The notes beneath the pieces were generated by a model that saw only the letters and a program-made list of their open reading frames with translations, had not been told where the DNA came from and ran no database searches. A stretch of 7,098 bases of DNA from an uncultured Bacteroidales bacterium (GTDB lineage Bacteria; Bacteroidota; Bacteroidia; Bacteroidales; UBA932): the NCBI GenBank assembly GCA_945912085.1, contig CAMEBJ010000064.1, forward strand, positions 1 to 7,098, read 5' to 3'. This document shows positions 1 to 7,098 of this stretch, piece after piece. Position 1 is the first letter of the stretch. Every line of letters starts with the position of its first letter. Made by a program: the position numbers and the translations under genes.

Positions 1-3000
1 TCCGCAATGAGGGTGGAGAGTGATGCCTTTGTCTTGTAGGTGGCACCGATGTTCAGATTCGTCTCCATTATGTCGCCGTTGAAACGGATTGTGCTGCCTT
101 CATTGAGGGTGAAGTCACGCGCTGCAATCCCGAGGGCCACGAAATGGAAGTTGCCGCTGCTGATGGTGTAGTCGCCCTTGAGTTGGAAATCGTCACCCCC
201 GCTTCCGATGTTTATCTCAATGTTTCCCGTGCCCTTTCCGCTGAGAATGTTTCCGCTCTCCTTGTCAATCTCGATGAAAGCCTCCACTTCCTGGGTCGGC
301 TCCACTTTCAGACGAAGGCTGAAGTTGCTTTCGGAGGTCTTCCTTTTCCTGAGGTTCTGCATCATTTCTTCGTAAGGGTCGATCTCGTATTCTATGTCTG
401 CCTCCTTGAATTTCAACAGGTCAGTGGTTCCTGCATTAACGGTTGAATTGATCGGGATGTGGATATTCCCCTCTTTCGAGGTCACGGCATCGGCTGTCAG
501 GAGTATGGACTTGAGAGGTCCGGTCACCGAAACGTCGCCCGATGCAAAGAGGTTTCCGTAGAAGTATTCGCTCTGTTTCTGCGTCAGGTTGACTGCTTCC
601 ATCCTGCTGACCCTGATGTGAGTGTCGAATTCAAGGTCATTGAAATGATTGTAGGCTATCCCACCGGTCACCGAACCGGTGTTTCCGAAGCGGTCCTTGA
701 TTGTTATCTCGTCGAAGTACACTCCGTCGCCGTCAGCGTGGAATGCTCCTGAGGCATTGTATGGAACGTTTGTGTAGGCAATTGTAAGGAGGGATTCGTC
801 AATTCTCATCCCGTCGGTCCTGATTTCCAGATTGTCAAGAGGTCCCTCCACAGCGGCCAGTCCCGAGATGCGTCCGTCGAAATCCGAGAAGATCTCCTCC
901 AGGAAAGGATGGAAATAGCCGATTTCCATACTGTCCAGAACTGCCTGCATCTCAAGTCTTTTCAGGGCAGGGGAGTAGTTGCCGTCCACATCCACCGTGC
1001 TTTTCCCGTTGATGTCATTGGCAAGACTGATGTCGAAACGCCTGTAGTCCGGATTCCATTTGCTTGAGACATCCAGTCTCCCGAGATTCCTGCCGGCAAC
1101 TCCTGCTGAATCGCAGACAAAATCTGCAAGGAGAGCCCTGGTTCCTGAAGGGGATGTGACCTGAGCCATTCCCGTCACCCGACCCTTGATGGAGGATTTC
1201 TTCTTCATCAGATGATTGACTATCGACAGGTCGAAATTTTCCAGATTGATGTTCAGGGTGTCCGTGTCGGAATTTGAGAATCCTCCCGAGGCAGTGACCG
1301 CCTGCTCTTCGCTCCGTAATTCCATATTCCCTATGTAGATGTCCCTGCCGTGAATCCTGGCATTGGAACGGAAGATGTTCCATTGCCTGGAATTCAGGTA
1401 AACGGTGGACGGCAGAAGTTCCAGGTCGTACTGCGTCTCTCCTTCATTTCGGGAGACATTGCATATCATCACCAACTCACCCCTGTTGTCAAGGTCACCT
1501 CTGTTGTCGTAGCGGAAGGCAACTCCGAGGTGGTTGTTGTCAGCGAACATCTCGATGTTCCCGTCTTTCAGATGGAAGGAGGCTGCACTGATTTCGCTGC
1601 TGCTTATTTTCCCTGTCAGGGTGCTGTCGAGATTGTTGATCTGCAGGCTTATGTCTTTGATATACTGATCCTTGAAAGCAAGCCTTCGGGAGTCCATACC
1701 GACATTCAGCTTTCCGTCGCTGTCCAATGTGAGGCCCAGTGAGGAATTTTCCGCGATGTAGGTTCCGGGTGCGATGAATGACAGAAGACCGATGGTTCTG
1801 AGGGTCTTGAGCGAGAGGTTGTAGTCGTTGCCGCTGAAAGTTTCTGCCCGGGAATCCTCCAGGGCCGGAATCTCCCGGTTGAGGGTGACTGCTTTCAGGT
1901 CCTTGATGAACGTGCCTACAGATGATGAACCGGAATACTCTCCCTGAAGAAATTTCGAATCCAGAGTGATTCTGTCTCTTCCGCTTCCTGTCTGTGAGGA
2001 GACGGTAATGTTTCCGATGTCGTGCTTGCCGAGGCTGTTCTCGAGCACCATCCCTGCAATTTCGATGTCTCCTGCCATCACTCCGTCCTTCCTGCTGATG
2101 AAGTCGGCCTTTGTGCGGAACTGGATTTCAGACCGACCCCTGCGGTCGATATTCAGGGCATACAGGTCCGCGTATCCGAGGTTGGCGTAGAACCTGTAGA
2201 GGGCCTCGTCCGTTTTCTTGGATGTGGTGACAACGCCCTGGAAGAGGAAATTCAGGTTCGGGTCGGAACAGATGAGTTTCCCGTCAAACCGTCCTCCCTC
2301 CAGCAGACCCTTCGCCTGTATTTTGCTGTAGTCGTATCCGTTGAAGTTGAGACGGCTGACTTTGAGGGAGTCTATTGAAATCCTGTTTCCGGACGGCTTT
2401 CCTCCGAATTCTGCCGTGATTCCGGCATCAAGGGTACATTCGTGAATCGGAACTTTGGAGTATATCTTGCTAACTGTCAGGTTTTTGGTTTCAAGTGTCC
2501 CATTCATTCCAAGGGCCTCTCCCTTTCCAAGCAGACCTGTGATTGTGATTGCGGCATCTGCCTCACCTGCAGAGGAGAGTACTCTTGCCTTGACCCCCAG
2601 CCTGTTCAGCGGACCCTTTGCAGAGGCGTTCATCTTGAAATCCAGACCTTTACCGAACTGTCTAATTTTCAGGTCATTGTCGCTGGTCCAGGAATTGATG
2701 AAACGGTCAATACCGAAAGAAGAGAATCTCGTCTTCTCAAGTCTCAGGTCTGTGCTCAATTCCTCTATTTCTGGCAGTCCGTCAATGCTTCCGGATATAC
2801 TTCCGCTGAGCCTCCCGTTCTTTGCCGAGAACTCAAGTCCTGCGATTGACAGATGCCGGACAGTCCCCATCCCCCTTCCTTTGACGGAGAATGTCAGAGG
2901 ATTGCCTTCAAGCTGAGGAACGAAGTAAGACAATGACTTGAAAGCCAGGTCAGAAGTGCCCAGCTCTATTTCCATCACAACCTTGTCGATGTACTCCTTG

Positions 3001-3836
3001 AAGTCTTCCTCATCCTCGTAAAGCATTGCATATCTCTCAAGGTGAACCCTGCTCCAGAGGTCCCTGAGATTGATGTCAAGGATTTCAGCCATACCCTCGC
3101 CCACTCTGGTCCTTCCTGAGATGGAAGTTACTGAATATCCGCTTTTCTCCCTGAATGACAGATGGTCAAGTTCTCCGGTCATAATCTTCCCCGTCAGTCT
3201 GAGATGCCTTCCGTGCGCCATTATTGCGCTCACGTCCAAATCGTTCCAGTCAATTCCGCCAAGGTATCTCGTGCCCCTGTCCGTGGTGTAGTCCTTCATC
3301 CTGAAATGGATGTTGTCCAGATCCAGTTCCTTGATGTGGAACACTTCTTTTGGAATGACGTCCTTCTTCTTTGTATTTGGAATACGGAAAATCCTGGTAA
3401 GGTTTGTGGAACTCTCGCCGTCTTCAATCACAAGATTCATCACCGCGTCCGACAGATAGACTTCGCTGATGTTTACGCTTCTCCCTAGAAGCCCTTTGAG
3501 GGAAAAGTGTGCGAGGATTCTGGAAGCGGTGAAGAAAGTGTCGATGCGTTCCGTGCCTATTCTGTCGAATTTCTCCCTTGCTTCACTGTTCGTGACATTT
3601 TCTGCGGTGATAGAGCAGGGCATTTTGTCAATTATGACCACATTGTTCAGAATCAAAGTGTTGAATGGCTTGAACTGGATTCTGTCAAATGTGATGATGG
3701 CATCAGTGAATCTTTCCGTGGCAGACTTGGCGATTTTGCCGGCAAGATATGTCTGAACGGCAGGCATCTGCAGAGTGAGAATGCCTGCGAAAATCAGTAC
3801 AATCAGGCTGAGAGCCGTGTACCGGAATATTTTCAA
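1..3836 (-). CDS. tamB: TamB-domain translocation/assembly module protein (C-terminus cut by window edge)
   Basis: Large AsmA/TamB-type envelope protein; 1278 codons are visible and the C-terminus lies beyond the left edge. Residues 2-7 (KIFRYT) are a short basic lead, followed by one hydrophobic anchor at about 8-24 and then QMPAVQTYLAGKI, the usual start of this family. An AsmA-like stretch follows (about 45-75, including FDRIQFKPFNTL). The next thousand residues are repetitive beta-strand sequence typical of the long lipid-binding groove. The TamB signature begins at about residue 1221 (GDYTISSGNFHF) and continues with EGSTIRFNGDI and ATYKTKASLSTL. Family members usually continue some 200-300 residues further. 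The reading frame is unbroken. There is no ATG in any frame from the intergenic region down to residue 24, and an in-frame TAA lies at 3861-3863, so TTG at 3836-3834 is the best start. In E. coli, TamB spans the periplasm and is implicated in outer-membrane protein assembly and phospholipid transport; the same role here is inference. Divergent from the kinase gene. Confidence 0.9.
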   Translation of the reverse strand, partial: MKIFRYTALSLIVLIFAGILTLQMPAVQTYLAGKIAKSATERFTDAIITFDRIQFKPFNTLILNNVVIIDKMPCSITAENVTNSEAREKFDRIGTERIDTFFTASRILAHFSLKGLLGRSVNISEVYLSDAVMNLVIEDGESSTNLTRIFRIPNTKKKDVIPKEVFHIKELDLDNIHFRMKDYTTDRGTRYLGGIDWNDLDVSAIMAHGRHLRLTGKIMTGELDHLSFREKSGYSVTSISGRTRVGEGMAEILDINLRDLWSRVHLERYAMLYEDEEDFKEYIDKVVMEIELGTSDLAFKSLSYFVPQLEGNPLTFSVKGRGMGTVRHLSIAGLEFSAKNGRLSGSISGSIDGLPEIEELSTDLRLEKTRFSSFGIDRFINSWTSDNDLKIRQFGKGLDFKMNASAKGPLNRLGVKARVLSSAGEADAAITITGLLGKGEALGMNGTLETKNLTVSKIYSKVPIHECTLDAGITAEFGGKPSGNRISIDSLKVSRLNFNGYDYSKIQAKGLLEGGRFDGKLICSDPNLNFLFQGVVTTSKKTDEALYRFYANLGYADLYALNIDRRGRSEIQFRTKADFISRKDGVMAGDIEIAGMVLENSLGKHDIGNITVSSQTGSGRDRITLDSKFLQGEYSGSSSVGTFIKDLKAVTLNREIPALEDSRAETFSGNDYNLSLKTLRTIGLLSFIAPGTYIAENSSLGLTLDSDGKLNVGMDSRRLAFKDQYIKDISLQINNLDSTLTGKISSSEISAASFHLKDGNIEMFADNNHLGVAFRYDNRGDLDNRGELVMICNVSRNEGETQYDLELLPSTVYLNSRQWNIFRSNARIHGRDIYIGNMELRSEEQAVTASGGFSNSDTDTLNINLENFDLSIVNHLMKKKSSIKGRVTGMAQVTSPSGTRALLADFVCDSAGVAGRNLGRLDVSSKWNPDYRRFDISLANDINGKSTVDVDGNYSPALKRLEMQAVLDSMEIGYFHPFLEEIFSDFDGRISGLAAVEGPLDNLEIRTDGMRIDESLLTIAYTNVPYNASGAFHADGDGVYFDEITIKDRFGNTGSVTGGIAYNHFNDLEFDTHIRVSRMEAVNLTQKQSEYFYGNLFASGDVSVTGPLKSILLTADAVTSKEGNIHIPINSTVNAGTTDLLKFKEADIEYEIDPYEEMMQNLRKRKTSESNFSLRLKVEPTQEVEAFIEIDKESGNILSGKGTGNIEINIGSGGDDFQLKGDYTISSGNFHFVALGIAARDFTLNEGSTIRFNGDIMETNLNIGATYKTKASLSTLIA

Positions 3837-3904
3837 TGCCCTGTTTATATCTTCCGGGTTTTAAGGAATCTGAAAATTCTCAAATTCCGATGGTTCACAA
3901 ACTG

Positions 3905-3936
3905 CAAAAATAGTGAAAATTTGTGTATGTTTGCAA
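3905..3936 (-). promoter_or_regulatory. Candidate Bacteroidota promoter for the tamB-like gene
   Basis: Read on the minus strand, TATTTTTG (3912-3905) matches the Bacteroidota -7 consensus TAnnTTTG exactly. A TTG at 3936-3934 lies 21 bp upstream, within the usual 19-21 bp spacing of the -33 element, although that element is only a partial TTTG match (ATTG). Transcription would start near 3898 and leave a leader of about 60 nt before the TTG start. The -33 element abuts the -7 box of the opposing promoter. This is a consensus match only; such boxes also occur by chance in AT-rich DNA. Confidence 0.5.
3926..3933 (+). promoter_or_regulatory. Candidate -7 promoter element for the nucleoside kinase gene
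   Basis: TATGTTTG matches the Bacteroidota -7 consensus TAnnTTTG exactly. It would place transcription initiation near 3940 and leave a leader of about 20 nt before the ATG at 3961. No good -33 TTTG is present at the expected distance; the nearest candidate is a weak ACTG at 3901-3904. The position also argues against the in-frame GTG at 3913 as the start codon, because that GTG would lie upstream of the -7 box. Confidence 0.45.
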
Positions 3937-3960
3937 TCTCAAACCAACCACAGACTTATA

Positions 3961-5625
3961 ATGTTGAAAATCTATTGCAAAAACACGGGAACATACAAGG
4001 AGTTCCAGGAAGGGACTTCCCTTCTGGAGATGCTTCCGCACTTTGACTTTGAAAGACCATATCCCATTGTTGCGGCCAAGGTCAACAACGTCTCCCAGGG
4101 ACTCAAGTACAGGGCATTCAACAACCGTGACGTAGAATTTCTTGACTACACGACCTACAGCGGCAGGAATGTTTACAGCAGATCTCTCTGTTTCCTACTT
4201 TGCAAGGCGGTGAAAGACATCTTTCCTGAGAGTCACGTCGTGATGCGCCGCCCGATCTCAAAAGGATATTTCTGTGTGGTTGACAAGGGGGACGGGACCC
4301 CTCTCGAAACAGGTGACATAGATGCGGTCAGGGAAAGGATGACCGCACTGGTGGAGCAGGACATACAGTTCCGCAGACACGATGTCCAGGTGCAGGAGGC
4401 CGTGGATATTTTTTCGGCCCTTGGACAGACCGACAAGGTGAAGCTGCTCCGCTCCTGTGGAGACGTGTATGTGAAATATTACACCCTTGACGGCACTCCC
4501 GACTATTATTGCGATGTTCTCGTTCCCTCGACCGGGTATTTGAAAATCTGGTCAATCAGCCCGTACAACGGAGGACTTCTCCTGAGGCTTCCAGACAGAC
4601 ATCATCCCGAAAGTCTCGCTCCGTTCCGTGAGCAGCCAAAGACATTCGGAATCTTTTCGGAGACCCTGTCGTGGAACAGGATAATGGGACTTGACAATGT
4701 CGGGGATGTCAACCTGGCTTGTCAGATGGGCAAGGCTTCCGACCTGATCCAGATTGCAGAAGCCCTGCAGGAGAAAAAGATTGTTCAGATTGCTGAGGAA
4801 ATAGACAGGCGTTACCGCGAGGATTCCGTGAGAATAGTTCTGATTACCGGTCCCACGAGCAGCGGCAAGAGCACTTTCTGCAAAAGGCTCAGCGTCCAGC
4901 TGATGGCCTGCGGACTTCATCCCGTTTCTTTTTCCACTGACGACTATTTTGTGAACCGTCTTGACACTCCTCGCCTTCCGGACGGATCTTTCGACTTTGA
5001 CAATTTCGAGACCGTCGATCACGAGTATCTTCAGAACGATGTACTCAGGCTCGTGGCGGGAGAGGAGGTGGAGGTTCCCGAGTACAATTTTGTGACAGGG
5101 TTGAGGGAACTCAAGGGAAAACGCCTCCGTCTGGAGGAAGGTTCAATCCTGCTGATTGAGGGAATCCACGCCCTTAATCCTCAGCTGCTTTACAAAATCC
5201 CGGATGCAGGAAAGTTCAGAATATTCATCAACACCATAATGAGCATATCCCTGGATGATCACAACTGCATTCCGACCAGTGACAACCGCCTGCTCAGACG
5301 CATTGTGAGGGATTTCAACAAGGGGGCGTTCACCGCAAGGGAAACAATTTCCAACTGGCCGAACGTGCGTCGTGCCGAAGTGAAATGGATATATCCGTTC
5401 CAGGAAGATGCCGATGTGCTGTTCAATTCGGCCTATCTGATTGAGTTTGCCGTCCTGCGCAGCCACGCGGAAAGCATCCTGGCAACTGTTCCGAAGAACT
5501 GCCCGGAGTACAGCGAGGCCTTCCGTCTGCTGAATTTCCTGCATTACTTCGTTCCGGTGTCGGACAAGCAGATTCCGCGCACTTCCTTTATGCGCAGTTT
5601 CATCGGACAGAGCGGCCTGGATTGA
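3961..5625 (+). CDS. Nucleoside kinase (TGS + ThrRS-SAD-like + uridine kinase/PRK-type P-loop kinase)
   Basis: A 554-residue cytoplasmic protein expected to phosphorylate a nucleoside (uridine/cytidine-like) with ATP. Three regions are visible. Residues 1-62 are a TGS-like beta-grasp domain (MLKIYCKNTGTYKEF). Residues 68-190 resemble the second additional (editing) domain of threonyl-tRNA synthetase (KAVKDIFP, PISKGYFC, LVPSTGYLK). Residues 290-500 are the kinase core: Walker A GPTSSGKS at 297-304, DDYF at 327-330, a Walker B-like LLIEGIH at 397-403, and the arginine-rich lid segment RRIVRD at 446-451. The helical linker WNRIMGLDNVGDVN (238-251) and SDLIQIAEALQEKKI (260-274) are highly characteristic of this family, as is the total length. 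ATG at 3961 is preferred over an in-frame GTG 48 bp upstream, because homologues begin at the IYCKN strand and the promoter box lies between the two. The exact substrate cannot be read from the sequence. The tRNA-editing metal site (HxxxH) appears absent. Divergent from the tamB-like gene and convergent with the transporter. Confidence 0.92.
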   Translation: MLKIYCKNTGTYKEFQEGTSLLEMLPHFDFERPYPIVAAKVNNVSQGLKYRAFNNRDVEFLDYTTYSGRNVYSRSLCFLLCKAVKDIFPESHVVMRRPISKGYFCVVDKGDGTPLETGDIDAVRERMTALVEQDIQFRRHDVQVQEAVDIFSALGQTDKVKLLRSCGDVYVKYYTLDGTPDYYCDVLVPSTGYLKIWSISPYNGGLLLRLPDRHHPESLAPFREQPKTFGIFSETLSWNRIMGLDNVGDVNLACQMGKASDLIQIAEALQEKKIVQIAEEIDRRYREDSVRIVLITGPTSSGKSTFCKRLSVQLMACGLHPVSFSTDDYFVNRLDTPRLPDGSFDFDNFETVDHEYLQNDVLRLVAGEEVEVPEYNFVTGLRELKGKRLRLEEGSILLIEGIHALNPQLLYKIPDAGKFRIFINTIMSISLDDHNCIPTSDNRLLRRIVRDFNKGAFTARETISNWPNVRRAEVKWIYPFQEDADVLFNSAYLIEFAVLRSHAESILATVPKNCPEYSEAFRLLNFLHYFVPVSDKQIPRTSFMRSFIGQSGLD

Positions 5626-5658
5626 AGCCGCTTCTGAGAATTACAGTGACTTGAGAAT

Positions 5659-5684
5659 AGGGGAGGACTTGTCAGTCCTCCTCT
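5659..5684. terminator. Hairpin between convergent genes, possible bidirectional terminator
   Basis: An inverted repeat pairs 5659-5668 (AGGGGAGGAC) with 5675-5684 (GTCCTCCTCT): ten base pairs including one G-T wobble, with a six-base loop TTGTCA. It follows the kinase stop by 33 bp, and its right arm and loop cover the last codons and the TGA stop of the transporter. The downstream tail is only moderately T-rich on the plus strand (CTTTGAGTATCTTTT, counting the last stem bases) and weak on the minus strand (ATTCTC). The fold is clear; the terminator function is inferred from the convergent context. Confidence 0.5.
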
Positions 5685-7054
5685 TTGAGTATCTTTTCGA
5701 CCTTTTCGTACCCGTCGGCAGGGGCTTTCCACATCAGTGCAATGATGAACGTTCCGACTATGCCGATAATCACGGACACGAGGAAGACAGAGTTCCAACC
5801 GTAATGGTCAGCTAGGAATCCGAAGAGCAGTCCGGAGACAGTTGTGCTGGCGTAGCCGAATATTCCCAGGATGCCGTTTGCCGTGGCACAGGCGTGTTTG
5901 GTCGCCTGGTTGGATGCCGCAATTCCGAGCAGGGCCTGCGGACCATAGACAAAGAAACTAGAAAGGATGAGCCAGACAATTGAAAGCCAGTTCATTGAGG
6001 CCGGAGTCTTCCAGAATAGGAAGAAGGAGATGGTGGCTCCCACGGTGCAAAGAAGGCAGGTTCTGTGTGCACGGCTCTTCATGAATTTGTCGGTGAACCA
6101 TCCCGCTATAAGCATTCCGAGGATTCCTCCGATGATTTCCGTTGTGGCCACGACCGTACCTGCAGTGGATATTTCCATACCCTTGAACTGTGTCAGGAAG
6201 GTGGCCCCCCAGTCAAGGATTGTAAATCTGACGATGTATATGCAGAAGTTTGACACGGCAAGAATCCAGATGAGAGGATTCCTGAACACCAGTTTGCTGA
6301 TGATTTTCTTGTAGGTCTTCTCGGAAATCCTCTCGTGGGATTTCACCGGGGTCTCTCCTCCTTTCTCCTCGGCCTCGATTTCCTCAAGTTCCGGCAGTCC
6401 TACTGATGAAGGGGTGTCACGCAGCAGGGCATACATTGCAAAGGCTCCCACAAGTGCTATTGCGGCCGGAACGGCAAAACAGAGCTGCCAGGCGCTGTAG
6501 CCGAATGTCTTGAGGATGAAACCGCAGACTGCCACTATGATTCCTGCTCCGATGGAATGCGATGCGTTCCAGATGGACTGCTTGGTGGCCAGTTCCTTGG
6601 GAGAAATCCAGTGTGCCATCAGACTCATGCAAGGTGGCACGCCCATACCCTGGAAGAATCCGTTGAGAAGCCATAGTGAACCTATGACGTAAACCAGTGT
6701 CATAGTGGCCTTTCCGTCCGGTCCGATGACATTGACGAAGGCGTTCATCGATGGGCTGAAACAGATTCCGAAGTTCACGAGCGCCGAGAGAATCAGTCCT
6801 GCAGTCATCAGTTTGCGCCGGCTCATCCTGTCTGCCAGAAAACCGTTCACGAAGCGGGACAGGCCGTATATTATTCCGTTGAGGGTCAGGAAAAGACCCA
6901 GTTGTGTCTTGGTGATTCCAAGTTCTGCCTCAAGGGCGGGCATCGCCACGCTGAAATGCTTGCGAACGAAATAATAGAGGGCATATCCGACCATCAGGGT
7001 TATGAGAGTCCTCCACTGCCAATACTGATACTTCTTCTTTGTCTGTGTGTCCAT
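5672..7054 (-). CDS. MFS organophosphate:phosphate antiporter, GlpT/UhpT family (GlpT-like)
   Basis: A 460-residue inner-membrane transporter with the hydrophobic pattern of 12 helices. Two six-helix halves are joined by a charged cytoplasmic loop at about 213-256 (acidic ELEEIEAEE, then basic residues). Family members exchange cytosolic phosphate for external sugar- or glycerol-phosphates. Residues matching E. coli GlpT are visible. R31-K32 in YYFVRKHFSVAMP corresponds to GlpT R45-K46. H166 in WNASHSIGAG corresponds to H165. R276 in YIVRFTILDW corresponds to R269, the second phosphate-binding arginine. Also conserved are GFFQGMGVPPC (132-142), the loop motif GFLADRMSRRK (71-81) and FVYGPQALLGIAA (368-380). 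Length is normal for the family. LDW after R276 is closer to GlpT than to UhpC, but the WNxxHNxGG signature is altered, so glycerol-3-phosphate is only the leading guess. No glycerol or hexose-phosphate metabolic gene lies in the window. ATG at 7054 directly precedes the expected short basic N-terminus. Confidence 0.88.
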   Translation of the reverse strand: MDTQTKKKYQYWQWRTLITLMVGYALYYFVRKHFSVAMPALEAELGITKTQLGLFLTLNGIIYGLSRFVNGFLADRMSRRKLMTAGLILSALVNFGICFSPSMNAFVNVIGPDGKATMTLVYVIGSLWLLNGFFQGMGVPPCMSLMAHWISPKELATKQSIWNASHSIGAGIIVAVCGFILKTFGYSAWQLCFAVPAAIALVGAFAMYALLRDTPSSVGLPELEEIEAEEKGGETPVKSHERISEKTYKKIISKLVFRNPLIWILAVSNFCIYIVRFTILDWGATFLTQFKGMEISTAGTVVATTEIIGGILGMLIAGWFTDKFMKSRAHRTCLLCTVGATISFFLFWKTPASMNWLSIVWLILSSFFVYGPQALLGIAASNQATKHACATANGILGIFGYASTTVSGLLFGFLADHYGWNSVFLVSVIIGIVGTFIIALMWKAPADGYEKVEKILKEED

Positions 7055-7086
7055 CTGAATTTAAATCATTTTTAGAATTCGGGGCA

Positions 7087-7094
7087 TAAAGATA
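7087..7094 (-). promoter_or_regulatory. Possible -7 promoter element for the GlpT-like gene
   Basis: On the minus strand, TATCTTTA matches five of the six fixed bases of the Bacteroidota -7 consensus TAnnTTTG. It lies 32 bp upstream of the ATG, giving a predicted leader of about 25 nt. The -33 region falls outside the window, so the match cannot be supported further. The leader contains no Shine-Dalgarno sequence and is AT-rich, as is usual in this phylum. Confidence 0.3.
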
Positions 7095-7098
7095 GATA

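Noticed and set aside
144..3840. A chain of plus-strand open frames of about 95-180 codons opposite the tamB-like gene (for example 144-446, 1350-1742, 3507-4046), which might suggest an antisense-coded protein series.
   Set aside because: They lie in exact antiparallel codon register with the large gene. They are open because that gene avoids TTA, CTA and TCA codons. Their translations resemble no family I recognise, and their breaks do not match gene boundaries.
3913..3960. An N-terminal extension of the kinase from GTG at 3913.
   Set aside because: It adds 16 residues with no family counterpart, begins upstream of the candidate -7 box at 3926-3933, and uses a weaker start codon than the ATG at 3961.
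4233..5544. Minus-strand open frames inside the kinase gene (67-156 codons).
   Set aside because: They are shadows of the strongly supported kinase frame, overlap one another, and show no domain or initiation signal.
5967..6974. Plus-strand open frames, and a second minus-strand frame, inside the transporter gene.
   Set aside because: The transporter frame is continuous and matches its family along its full length; the alternatives show no recognisable family match or promoter.
7061..7069. A mini-ORF ATG-ATT-TAA in the leader of the GlpT-like gene on the minus strand, in frame with the main start.
   Set aside because: A two-codon frame in a short AT-rich leader is expected by chance and has no supporting signal such as a paired stem or ribosome binding site.
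1..7098. A search by eye for mobile elements, CRISPR repeats, tRNA genes, riboswitches or a novel defence or secretion cassette.
   Set aside because: No direct-repeat array, terminal inverted repeat, transposase or integrase motif, or structured RNA was visible. Nearly every base is accounted for by three conserved chromosomal genes, with only short intergenic gaps.

Overview
The window holds three genes typical of a Bacteroidota genome, most likely order Bacteroidales. The assignment rests on TAnnTTTG-type -7 promoter elements, the absence of Shine-Dalgarno sequences ahead of the start codons, and protein families in the form usual for that order. GC content is moderate (roughly half, by eye), so a genus cannot be named.

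Layout: positions 1-3836 on the minus strand carry a very large gene that runs off the left edge. It encodes a TamB-domain (translocation/assembly module, AsmA-like) envelope protein with an N-terminal membrane anchor. A 124-bp divergent intergenic region (3837-3960) has a candidate promoter for each flanking gene, placed back to back. Positions 3961-5625 on the plus strand encode a complete multidomain nucleoside kinase, with a TGS domain, a ThrRS-editing-like domain and a uridine kinase/phosphoribulokinase-type P-loop kinase. A 46-bp convergent gap follows, with a GC-rich hairpin that overlaps the end of the next gene. Positions 5672-7054 on the minus strand encode a complete 12-helix MFS transporter of the organophosphate:phosphate antiporter (GlpT/UhpT) family. 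The last 44 bp (7055-7098) hold its leader and a possible -7 box.

The three genes do not form an operon: the first two are divergent and the last two convergent. Their roles (outer-envelope biogenesis, nucleoside phosphorylation, organophosphate uptake) are not obviously linked. I see no mobile element, CRISPR array, tRNA, rRNA, riboswitch or defence system, and no sign of horizontal transfer. The window looks like ordinary chromosomal core sequence. The points most worth a second look are the obligatory non-ATG start of the TamB gene, the overlapping divergent promoters, the degenerate editing-type domain in the kinase, and the altered signature motif in the transporter.
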